From Pirellulaceae bacterium (lineage in GTDB: Bacteria > Planctomycetota > Planctomycetia > Pirellulales > Pirellulaceae): a stretch of DNA of 64,000 nucleotides. The DNA lies in the NCBI GenBank assembly GCA_028280445.1, contig JANQLU010000023.1:1-64000 (forward strand), read 5' to 3'. Positions 54,701 to 62,197 of this stretch are shown piece by piece. Numbering within the stretch: position 1 is the first letter of the stretch; every line of letters starts with the position of its first letter. A program made the position numbers and the translations under genes. The notes below the pieces were generated by a model. It did no database searches and was not told the DNA's origin. It worked only from the letters and a program-made list of their open reading frames with translations.

Positions 54701-57700
54701 GTCGGAATCAACGACACCGGTGCCTGCTGACGCACGATAGTCTCTTCGGTGCACTCGCCCAGCAAGGTCATGATAATTTTCCATTACGGAACCGGTTTGA
54801 TCGGTACGAGAAAACAGCTGCACAGCGGCATCATAAGCAACCTGGATTTTGCCGTAACCTGACGTGTTGTAGTTGGAACCATCAACATGGTCTGGAAAAG
54901 TGATCTCCGACGTAACCCCAAGAGCATTGTTAAAATACTTGGTTGTTCGGTTTTCAGCATCAGTAAACTCGATGAGGTTTCCTGTGAGGTCATAAACATA
55001 TTCGGACTCACCACCAATGCGGTTTATCCTCTTGATCATCTGACCAGCACCATCATAGAAATTGGTGGTAACTTTGTTTTTTGCGTCAGTAGTCGTAATG
55101 ACATTGCCTGCACGATCATACGTACGTTTAATAACATCACCGCGAGTATCGGTGTGCTGTGTCATACGGCCCAACACATCATATTGCCGATCGTACCCAA
55201 CACCGTTGGGATCACGCTTTGAAACGATGTTGTCGTCAGCGTCGTAGGAGTAGGTCGTGATTTTTCCAAGCGGATCAACCACTTGGTGAACTCGATGACC
55301 ACCATCTGTAAAACGGCTGATCGTGTTACCTAGTGCATCAACGGATTTGGTTTCCAGCAGTTTTCCGAATGGAGCTACATTGGTGACGGTGTCATAGGAA
55401 GTACAACTCCACGCGACAAGTTGATTTGGATTTGTACCATCGGGGCCTTCGATAATCGCAGTCATCACACTGCGGCCCAGGGCGTCCAATATCGTTACTG
55501 AAACTTCTTCTTCACCATTGATTTTGACAACGGCGTTGCCGGCGCGTCCCGCCGAGAATGAAATTCCTGCGCCTCCATTGGCAATCGGCTCGGCGAGTTT
55601 AGCAATACATTCCTGAATGTTGACATTCCAGGTTCCGCCACCCAATTGAGGTACGGACATTCCTGCCGAACTGTCCAGTCCCTGCCCATCAAAAATCCGT
55701 GTGTCGTAGACATATTGAGTTGTCAAACCGATGTTTTCATCAACCCCGTCTAACCCGGCAATCGGTGGATTATTGGGATCAACGACACCTCGAGCGTTGA
55801 GCCAGATCGTTGTTGCGGTCATTCGGTCCAGGTGATCGTAGCGCGCTGTAATTTCGCGGCGGGTCAGGTTGTTGACAGGATCACTACTGTTGCTATGAGT
55901 GTCATACTGCGCGACAATCGAGGCATGTGTTGCCCGCCCTTCGAAATCAGTTCGCAAAAATTTGCCGTTGCCTAACGGGTTTTTGCGTCCGATAAATCGA
56001 CCATCATCTTCATTCCAATAGGTCAACCATTCAAAATTGCGCGCATCAATGTGTTTTCGAACCTGGTTGTCCAGGTGATAAAAAATTTCTGTTTCCGAAA
56101 CAGCACTTGTTGTTGGACCGCTGGGACCGCCAATCCCCACAGCGACCATACCGCCACCTGAGATGACAACCGAGCGTTTGGAAAGTAACGATCGCCCGTT
56201 GTATTCGAATTTTTCTTCTTCGGTTTGATAGCCGTTGGTGTCGTTTTGATCGTAAAACCGAGGACCTTTGATCGAACTAACGGTGTTGTCTTTGTTGTAG
56301 GTTGTCAGGTTGTAAAAATGCAGGCCGCCTGCGTCTCGAATCTCGTTCAACATCCGATTGCGAGAATCAAATGTGTATACGGTAGGAGTACCACGCCCAT
56401 CGGTAATGCGAATCAGATTACCCGAATGATCCAGTTGATAATCGGTGATCGTGTAGGGTGAATTCGGTGTCGATTGCCTGCCAATTCCAAGCACGACATG
56501 ACGGTTGGCTGGTGGATTGGTCTGATCGTAGGGGCGATTGTATTGCAAAACACGTGCAAAAACGATCGAAGCGTTTTCGTTGTAGGCGACATATGCTCGA
56601 CGACCATAGGGATCTTCGACGTAATGCAAACGGTTTTCCAGATAGACCCTGGTGGTCGTCAATGTCTTGCCGGTATACGGAAAGACATCTACGACTGTCT
56701 TGCGAGCGCGATAGTCGTAGCCATATTTTGTCGTCCGACTGTCACGGTTGATATGGTCTAACAAACCACTGTCAGGGTAATACTGAAACGACGTAATAAA
56801 TTTGCCTTGCAGTTTCGTTGCGTTCGAAGCCTCTGTAACGATCCAAATCCGACCTTCGCTGTCATAGGTGTAGTAGTCCGTCGAACCGGTGCGATCAACT
56901 TTAGACACCAGTTGCTGAGCTGCTTCGGCAGGACCAACCCCTGGAATTCCCCAGCTGTAAGTCATTTTGGAACCGTCGTCGTATTTCTTTTCGACGGGAC
57001 GGTTGGCTACGTCGTAGCTGGTATAGACACGACGGTCCTCCGGATCTTTCACAACCGTTCGACGGCGACTCTGTGCGTCACTCTGGTCATAGCCATAAAA
57101 GGTCGATGGTCGTGTATCACCGGGCTGCTCTGCTGAACCCGTGATAAAAGTCACGCGATTGTAAGCGTCATAGAGATAGTCGGTGCGATGAACATCCGTT
57201 TCCGCCAAAACATGCAAAGGAGTAAACTCCGTTTTCAACATGTACTGGTTGGCATGACCTGCCGGGTAATATTCGTTTTTATAAACCGCGTACTCCGGCT
57301 GGTTCTGATCGACCCCATTGACCTCTTTAATACCCACCTGTTTTTCCAGCAGGCGGCCGACACTGTTGTAGACAAATTTCGTAACGCGACCCAGTCGATC
57401 TCGATACCGAGTAACGTTGTAAAATGCGCCATAAGCCCACTCTTCGTACGTTTCAAAAGCTGTATCTTTGTCATAGATTTTTTTGATGGGGAATCCATTG
57501 CCATCAAATTCGTAATGGTAAACCTGACCACGCTCGTCAACGACTGTTGAAAATCGACCCTGGAGCAGTTCGTCATCGTCGTTGTACGTGTTGTAAGCGT
57601 AAACCGGTTCGAGGTTGTTCAATGGATCAGTGGCCTGAGTAGCGTAACGCTTCGAAGCTCCGGGATTCAGTTTGAATACGGTGCCTTGGTACTCGATCAA

Positions 57701-59029
57701 CAACTCCGGGTGAGTCAAATGAGTCACTTGAAGTCGTGTTTCAACATCGTCAACCGTCGTGACCTTGACGAGAACTCCAGTGGGCTGATTGCCGAGCATG
57801 CCACCTTGAGCTTGGCTGGAACCGGAAACATGCACTTTGATGTTGCGACCAAATACTCCCATCGAAGCGGGATCGTCCCACGTGATCGTGGTGTTGCCTG
57901 AATTGACTCCGTAATCATAAGTTGCCGTCGTGTTGTCGGCGTAAGTAACACCAATCAGTTTCCCATCGTCGTATTGATTGCCAGTCGAAGTCGTACCGTA
58001 GGTGTAATTCACCGTTCCACCGTGCTGGTTCAACACGTTGATACTTTCGACACACCAGCGACCGGAGTGCTGCGAAGAACCGTAGTTGAATTTGTAGGCA
58101 GGACCAAAACGATCGTGGATTTCGTTGATTTTCCACATATCGTCGATGTTGCTTGCGCCGATCTGACTGGTTGTGTATTGATAGGTAACTCGAACATAGC
58201 TGCCAAAGCGATCGAACACATGTGTCAAGCGCCCATGCAGAAAATCACCTTCGCGAACCAGTTCAAAATGCAATTCGGCGCCGTCGAATCGTTGCAGAAT
58301 GACGTGTCCAACGTTAGCCGTATTCGTAAAAAACGGATGATCAAATTGACTACTGCGCGGATCACCAGCCGACATGGTGTTACTGATGGCCGGTATCATT
58401 TGCATGTATTCGCGCGTACCAACTTCGATCGCTTTTTCACCCGTGGACAGGTCGCTGTAAGTATGCAAAGTTTCCGAGTTTTTAAATAACAACTGGCGCG
58501 ATACACCACCGTCCAATAAAACGGCATTGGTCATGTTTTGTGTGTTGGTATCGCCAAACACAATCAATTTCGTATCCCAAACGCAAAATTGACCGGGACC
58601 AAAACTTCCCAGGCTGATCGGGTCGCCGGCGACCAGGTTGCGATAGAGTGAAAGTTGAGGGGGAGCAATCCGCGGAACTTGATCGGCGACTCCGCTGTGT
58701 TTAAATGCGGGATAGTCGCCCGGTTCATCGCTGCCCGACCAAACGTCACGAGACGTGTTGGTATTTGCCGAATAGGGAGCGTCTGTTTCAGGTACGCGAA
58801 CACCGGGTTTTGGTCCTGAAAACAACTGGTTGTTCGGCTGGGACCATGACGGAACCGGCTCACCGGGCGTCGCCCGCAGAATGATCTGTTCTTTGGTGTT
58901 CGTTTGACTTCCCTGTCCGAATGCCAACACGGGCACAATCACTAACAGGCAGAACAACGAGATTCCAGCACTTATCAAACGATGATTGTGAATTCGATTC
59001 ATCACAAAACCTTTTCTACCGATCGTCAT
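51785..59029 (-). CDS. Giant RHS/YD-repeat protein with HINT domain and variable C-terminal tip
   Basis: The ATG at 59029 has GGAG six nt upstream; 2414 residues. The signal peptide (HNHRLISAGISLFCLLVIVP) is followed by an N-terminal region and a long series of YD repeats (for example YDALGRSV, YDVLGRMTQHTDTRG, YDRAGNVITTTDAKN), which form a hollow shell. The RHS core ends near residue 1865 (YYFRARYYDSVLGRFISRDP). A Gly/Ala-rich linker leads to a HINT (intein/hedgehog-type) domain at 2061-2281: Cys2061 in CFVRGT, TKLHPFF, and a final VVVHN with His2280 and Asn2281. Self-cleavage there would release the last 132 residues. The build is that of a polymorphic toxin, Sec-exported. It lies 79 nt after an Ig-like gene, with the immunity candidate abutting downstream. 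Confidence 0.9.
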   Translation of the reverse strand: MTIGRKGFVMNRIHNHRLISAGISLFCLLVIVPVLAFGQGSQTNTKEQIILRATPGEPVPSWSQPNNQLFSGPKPGVRVPETDAPYSANTNTSRDVWSGSDEPGDYPAFKHSGVADQVPRIAPPQLSLYRNLVAGDPISLGSFGPGQFCVWDTKLIVFGDTNTQNMTNAVLLDGGVSRQLLFKNSETLHTYSDLSTGEKAIEVGTREYMQMIPAISNTMSAGDPRSSQFDHPFFTNTANVGHVILQRFDGAELHFELVREGDFLHGRLTHVFDRFGSYVRVTYQYTTSQIGASNIDDMWKINEIHDRFGPAYKFNYGSSQHSGRWCVESINVLNQHGGTVNYTYGTTSTGNQYDDGKLIGVTYADNTTATYDYGVNSGNTTITWDDPASMGVFGRNIKVHVSGSSQAQGGMLGNQPTGVLVKVTTVDDVETRLQVTHLTHPELLIEYQGTVFKLNPGASKRYATQATDPLNNLEPVYAYNTYNDDDELLQGRFSTVVDERGQVYHYEFDGNGFPIKKIYDKDTAFETYEEWAYGAFYNVTRYRDRLGRVTKFVYNSVGRLLEKQVGIKEVNGVDQNQPEYAVYKNEYYPAGHANQYMLKTEFTPLHVLAETDVHRTDYLYDAYNRVTFITGSAEQPGDTRPSTFYGYDQSDAQSRRRTVVKDPEDRRVYTSYDVANRPVEKKYDDGSKMTYSWGIPGVGPAEAAQQLVSKVDRTGSTDYYTYDSEGRIWIVTEASNATKLQGKFITSFQYYPDSGLLDHINRDSRTTKYGYDYRARKTVVDVFPYTGKTLTTTRVYLENRLHYVEDPYGRRAYVAYNENASIVFARVLQYNRPYDQTNPPANRHVVLGIGRQSTPNSPYTITDYQLDHSGNLIRITDGRGTPTVYTFDSRNRMLNEIRDAGGLHFYNLTTYNKDNTVSSIKGPRFYDQNDTNGYQTEEEKFEYNGRSLLSKRSVVISGGGMVAVGIGGPSGPTTSAVSETEIFYHLDNQVRKHIDARNFEWLTYWNEDDGRFIGRKNPLGNGKFLRTDFEGRATHASIVAQYDTHSNSSDPVNNLTRREITARYDHLDRMTATTIWLNARGVVDPNNPPIAGLDGVDENIGLTTQYVYDTRIFDGQGLDSSAGMSVPQLGGGTWNVNIQECIAKLAEPIANGGAGISFSAGRAGNAVVKINGEEEVSVTILDALGRSVMTAIIEGPDGTNPNQLVAWSCTSYDTVTNVAPFGKLLETKSVDALGNTISRFTDGGHRVHQVVDPLGKITTYSYDADDNIVSKRDPNGVGYDRQYDVLGRMTQHTDTRGDVIKRTYDRAGNVITTTDAKNKVTTNFYDGAGQMIKRINRIGGESEYVYDLTGNLIEFTDAENRTTKYFNNALGVTSEITFPDHVDGSNYNTSGYGKIQVAYDAAVQLFSRTDQTGSVMENYHDLAGRVHRRDYRASAGTGVVDSDTLTYDRVGRLLTGHKGRFNNTITFAYDIAGRKKSESLEIENQTYTVTTEYDVRSLVSKLTYPDATVVERTYTERAQLHQVKYQGLVYDTRTYDDSARPLTCTYKNGVVTTNVWRDDAGGKDNLRAEIRTDHPVSATTSADKVGHLFLAHDANKNITWSNIGGLMNPYGFKNSQYDDEDRLVQWHRWDDNQDQSWVLSLEGDWNSFTEEATTTNRTHNNVHEILSVGSNSLTHDVKGNLTQNKNGHTYVWDFDNQITAADNTGNGNNIYYQYDVLGRRVAKTVINQLAKVYVCCGHQVLMEYDRGTAPSTGYRKYLYGAYIDEPTVMFRPHNGGWAPQYYHRDSQHSVIALTWPSGKVAERYNYDSYGNVTIRAADGSTRTQPGTDNPYLYTGRRWDKETGLYYFRARYYDSVLGRFISRDPSGYPDGLNAYMAYFAPGLMDPMGLSDWVWPWDPRASWDVRDTADLWWDKTKTYGGAVGKGLKTSGKAVVHAGADTVLGIVTLGTAEPVQIFEITDDDLGYGGAYGGFRVAGEIGSGFATAGLDKVAKTNKAAQVTTKTLFVADMGGNAVGAKQGVEDIIQNGANAQNVAQTAGSALGLGPGLLRGTRASGTGRGPNCFVRGTLVQVAEDDEQVSHRKIEDIEVGQRVVSDNPLTNYENDRSQINSKDWCKIVFQSEQSKHQLNITALVRKKWITENEIKIGQYLELENRFAHLSIEQNTIAKVLAIEDCPEIQQGRGQVVLATFNHVSHDVIDVTVENEYGIRETFGVTKLHPFFSKSRNDFVSSGELVVGEKLQAGNQLCKVAKIAPRSGSHRVYNFTVENEHVYNVGLFNVVVHNDSGGTSSSGPAYTVESATSRRKAMDRAQEHAKVKRGSKGGEEIPVSDLNTSSRGRNAAEIQSRGGNLGRKDDTGASVFDHPDGHPDAGKPGVPPHHAEPHVHGKNSKGEEVIVTYPPVTGSMGTTSGGSAGGG

Positions 59030-59108
59030 ATCTATCTCCATCATTGGCGCGCACCTCGAAACAGATGCACTCAATTTCTTTGTTCTATTTGAAAGGGGGT
59101 TGTTCCGT

Positions 59109-59909
59109 TTAGTTCGTATTGGCGGACAGACTGTCCTGTTGTATCGAAGTGCGTTTGGCGGGCCGATTGTCCGTCAAACTTACATTCACATAAAAATGAG
59201 CTTGTCCTGAAGTTCGCGGAGAAGCCGCCAGGACGTTAACCAATCCATGCATTCCAGGAGTGGTTTTAAATTCTGCTTTAGCAATGCCTGCGTCATCCGC
59301 GCGAACGGTAATCGTGGAAAGCCGATTGGCAAACTCCCCCATTTCGGATGAATGGAAAGTTACCGGATCACCAGCGTTGACTTTGACTTGAAAGAACACT
59401 TTTTCGCCCTGAACAACGTTCGAAAAAGCTTTCGAAGTGATTTTGATACGGGGCACGTTTTTCCCCGGCTGAGCGGATTGATAAATGCGCCCCGGCTCAA
59501 TCGCCGCCAAATAGGATTCTGGATCCGCCAGGAATTTTGTCTCGTCAAACGGAGCAGGCGACAAATAAGGCGATAACCGCTCGGAATGATTTTTTTTCTC
59601 CAGTGATTCCAACACTGCTTTTGTACTGTTGTTTTGATCCCCAGGAACCAAAGGCGCTTTACCGGGATCAAGCGGTTTGCTGGTATTTTCAGGCAATTTG
59701 GTTACTCGTTTGGCCAATTCTTCGAGCGAAGGGCCGCTGTGTGGATCCTGTTTTGCTACTGCGGAAATTTCATCCGTATCTGAGCTGGATGCATTCGCTT
59801 GAGAATCTGAACGATCGTTCCAACGTTGACTGGCAGCCACGATCACCGCGATACCAACAACGGTTACCAATCCACACAAGATCGCAAAATTGCGATTCGA
59901 CATTGACAT
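59109..59909 (-). CDS. Membrane-anchored Ig-like protein leading the RHS operon
   Basis: The ATG at 59909 has GGAG five nt upstream. Residues ~8-27 (FAILCGLVTVVGIAVIVAAS) are a membrane anchor or uncleaved signal. A ~115-residue Ser/Asp/Pro-rich stalk follows, then a beta domain at ~150-250 with ITVRADDAGIAKAEFKTTPG and NVLAASPRTSGQAHFYVNV. These are typical of invasin-type or Big-1-like Ig domains. It precedes the RHS gene by 79 nt on the same strand with no terminator between them. A role in anchoring, folding or displaying the RHS shell is a reasonable inference; no named family is claimed. Confidence 0.65.
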   Translation of the reverse strand: MSMSNRNFAILCGLVTVVGIAVIVAASQRWNDRSDSQANASSSDTDEISAVAKQDPHSGPSLEELAKRVTKLPENTSKPLDPGKAPLVPGDQNNSTKAVLESLEKKNHSERLSPYLSPAPFDETKFLADPESYLAAIEPGRIYQSAQPGKNVPRIKITSKAFSNVVQGEKVFFQVKVNAGDPVTFHSSEMGEFANRLSTITVRADDAGIAKAEFKTTPGMHGLVNVLAASPRTSGQAHFYVNVSLTDNRPAKRTSIQQDSLSANTN

Positions 59910-60039
59910 AGATACTCCAAAATTTCTGAATCAACATGGAGCCGAAAAAAAACGTGCTCCGTTGTTGAATACCAACTCAAGGCTTCCACGTTCAAAATTT
60001 CTTTTAAAAATTTTGCATCAAACAAAAAATCGCAACTCA

Positions 60040-60127
60040 ACGCGTGAGCGAGGGACGGAAAAACATAGCGCGGACGTGCGTTGAAGCGCACGAGATGTGC
60101 GGTAAACGTGATCCCTCGCTCACGCGT
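60040..60127. repeat. GCGTGAGCGAGGGA inverted repeat
   Basis: A perfect 16-bp inverted pair (60040-60055 and 60112-60127) encloses a small hairpin (GTGCGTTGAAGCGCAC). Same family as 6680-6829; a stray half copy (CTCACGTGTCGGGTTGTGAT) lies at 60219-60238. Confidence 0.75.
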
Positions 60128-60142
60128 CGGGTTATGATTTAA

Positions 60143-60197
60143 GTAAGGCCGGTTCCCACCGGCCGTTTGTCGAATTGCCGGTGGGAACCGGTCCTAC
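60143..60197. repeat. GGCCGGTGGGAACCGG element, slightly diverged
   Basis: Arms at 60143-60164 (GTAAGGCCGG start) and 60177-60197 (GGTCCTAC end), one or two changes from the common form. Confidence 0.75.
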
Positions 60198-60305
60198 GGC
60201 AATCAATGAAGTTTCCGCTCACGTGTCGGGTTGTGATTGTTAAAAAACCAAGAAAGCAAATTCACGAGTTGGTTTAAGACTTGCGCCGATGCGCAATTAG
60301 AATTC

Positions 60306-60364
60306 GGGAGGGCGAGGCTCCCGCCGAGCCTGATCCTGTGAGCGGCTAGGCGCAAGCCGCTCAC
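60306..60364. repeat. Composite of GGGAGGGCGAGG and GTGAGCGGC repeats
   Basis: GGGAGGGCGAGGCTCCCGCC arm at 60306-60330, then TGATCCT, then a GTGAGCGGC...GCCGCTCAC hairpin at 60338-60364. A similar order (arm, CTGACCCTGTGAGTGGC) occurs at 3602-3672, so the composite itself is repeated. Confidence 0.7.
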
Positions 60365-60392
60365 GATTGTTTTTTTGCCCGTGCAGCCAGAG

Positions 60393-60483
60393 CATTGGCA
60401 CAGCCAGTGGCACGCTATGATTTTATTTTGGGGCCAGTTCCCACCTGCCGTTTGTCGGATTGGCCGGTGGGAACCGGCCCTAC
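60393..60483. repeat. Decayed CACTGGC hairpin followed by a half-decayed GGCCGG element
   Basis: A degraded CATTGGCACAGCCAGTGGCAC lies at about 60393-60413. A GGCCGG pair follows with a mutated left arm (60430-60449) and an intact right arm (60462-60483), 22 nt before the gspE stop. Together with the three elements above, this fills 59910-60505, which has no gene. Confidence 0.65.
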
Positions 60484-60505
60484 TCAAAAAATCACAAACA
60501 ACAAC

Positions 60506-62197
60506 CTAATTCATCGTGACACGCACAACTTCGCCGATTGTCGTTTGCCCCGCGCTAATTTTGTCGATGCCGTCTAACTTCAACAATTGCATCCCATTGT
60601 TGATGGCAATGTTGCGCAGTAGCGAAGCGTCTTCCTGTCGTTGAATCGCTTGTTGCAAATCGGAATCGATCACCAGCAACTCGAATAAACCGACACGCCC
60701 CAAAAACCCGGTGTCGCGACATTTTTCGCAGCCAGTTCCGCGAAACGCTTGGGGAATTTTTTCATTGGATACCCCTAGCTGATCCAGTGCCGATCGATCG
60801 TCGTCTGGAACCGAACAATGAATGCAGATTTTGCGGACGAGTCGCTGCGCCATGACGGCAACCACACTACTGGAAACCAAGTATTCTTCGACGCCCAGAT
60901 CCAACAGCCGGGTAATGGCACTTGCCGCATCATTGGTATGCAAGGTCGAAAATACCATGTGGCCTGTCAGCGCCGATTGAATTGCCATTTCAGCCGTTTC
61001 CTGATCACGGATTTCGCCAACCATGATGATGTCGGGATCTTGACGCAAAACATTTCGCAGCCCTCGGGCAAACGTCATCCCTTTTTTCTCGTTGATCTGG
61101 GTTTGGCTGATACTGGCCAGCTGGTATTCGATCGGATCTTCTAACGTCACAACATTGCGGCTGATCGTATCCAATTCCTGAAGGGACGCGTACAACGTCG
61201 TACTTTTCCCACTTCCCGTTGGGCCGGTGACTAAAATCAAACCGTGCTCTTGCTGGATCAACTTGCGAAACTGCTGATGCGTTTCGGGCATCATCCCCAG
61301 ATCACTCAACGAGTACATTTTAGTGCTTTTATCGAGCAAGCGAATGACCACGCGTTCGCCATAGCTGGTTGGCAACGAAGCAACCCGCAAGTCGATGGTT
61401 CGATCCCCAACGCGAATCGTCGACCGACCATCCTGGGGAAGCCGTTTTTCGGCGATATCCATTTGAGATATGACCTTGATCCGACTAATCACCTCTTCCT
61501 GTGAAACTTTGGGGATTTCAAACTGATCAAACAGTACACCATCGATACGAAACCGAACCTGTAAATGCGACTCATAAGGTTGAATGTGAATGTCGGAGGC
61601 CCGCAACTGGACCGCGTCGAACAAAATCGAATTTACAACTTTTACGATCGAAGATTTTCCCGAATCTTCCAGTAAATCTTCGTGGCGCGTGATTTCCAGC
61701 GGCCCCTGTTCGCGATCGAGGCTTTGGATAGAAGCCGCGGTTTGACTTACGCGTGTTTGATAAGCCTGGTTGATCAACTGCTCGATCAACTGGCCATCGG
61801 CTCCGATCGGATTGACCCGGCGATTCAAAATTCGCGCCACGTTGTCCAGATGTTTGGTGCCACCAATCGACCCGATCAATACATCGATGGGATTTTCAGC
61901 GACGGTTTCAATACCGGCAATTTGATGTTGTCGCGCAAACTGGATCGGCACTTTGCGAACAAATTCGGGACAAACGTTCAACGTCGAGACATCGTTGATG
62001 TAATCCAACTCAAGCACTTTGGCGAACGCTTCGATTTGTTGCTCTGGCGGAATTTCCAAATCGTCGGCCCAAGCCACTGCCTGTTCCCAATTTTTAAACT
62101 CGGCAGTTTTTTCAAGGTCGGAATCTGGCGGACCCACTAATTCACACCACTGTCGGAGCGTGGTTTTTAAATCGGCTACTTGATGAGAATCGGACAA
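60506..62197 (-). CDS. gspE: GspE T2SS ATPase
   Basis: A hexameric cytoplasmic ATPase that drives the pseudopilus. 563 residues: an N-terminal GspE/PilB domain, then the ATPase core with Walker A GPTGSGKST (Lys331), Asp-box TLEDPIEYQL, Walker B DPDIIMVGEIRDQETAE and the His-box LTGHMVFSTLHTNDA. A Cys4 zinc site follows (CIHC and CEKC). The start is TTG at 62197, overlapping the gspD end by 22 nt; no ATG fits. In most T2SS operons gspF comes next. Here the next gene on this strand is the Ig-like gene 597 nt away, and gspF is at 38.8 kb. Confidence 0.93.
   Translation of the reverse strand: MSDSHQVADLKTTLRQWCELVGPPDSDLEKTAEFKNWEQAVAWADDLEIPPEQQIEAFAKVLELDYINDVSTLNVCPEFVRKVPIQFARQHQIAGIETVAENPIDVLIGSIGGTKHLDNVARILNRRVNPIGADGQLIEQLINQAYQTRVSQTAASIQSLDREQGPLEITRHEDLLEDSGKSSIVKVVNSILFDAVQLRASDIHIQPYESHLQVRFRIDGVLFDQFEIPKVSQEEVISRIKVISQMDIAEKRLPQDGRSTIRVGDRTIDLRVASLPTSYGERVVIRLLDKSTKMYSLSDLGMMPETHQQFRKLIQQEHGLILVTGPTGSGKSTTLYASLQELDTISRNVVTLEDPIEYQLASISQTQINEKKGMTFARGLRNVLRQDPDIIMVGEIRDQETAEMAIQSALTGHMVFSTLHTNDAASAITRLLDLGVEEYLVSSSVVAVMAQRLVRKICIHCSVPDDDRSALDQLGVSNEKIPQAFRGTGCEKCRDTGFLGRVGLFELLVIDSDLQQAIQRQEDASLLRNIAINNGMQLLKLDGIDKISAGQTTIGEVVRVTMN

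Noticed and set aside
38925-60483. Attachment sites of an integrated phage or integrative element at the island ends
   Set aside because: No integrase gene, no tRNA target and no matching direct repeats beyond the dispersed palindromes that occur throughout the window.
60203-60487. Minus-strand 94-codon frame starting SRAGSHRPI
   Set aside because: It is made of translated repeat elements; the same peptide starts appear at 20.6, 30.5, 45.1 and 45.4 kb wherever the GGCCGG repeat lies.
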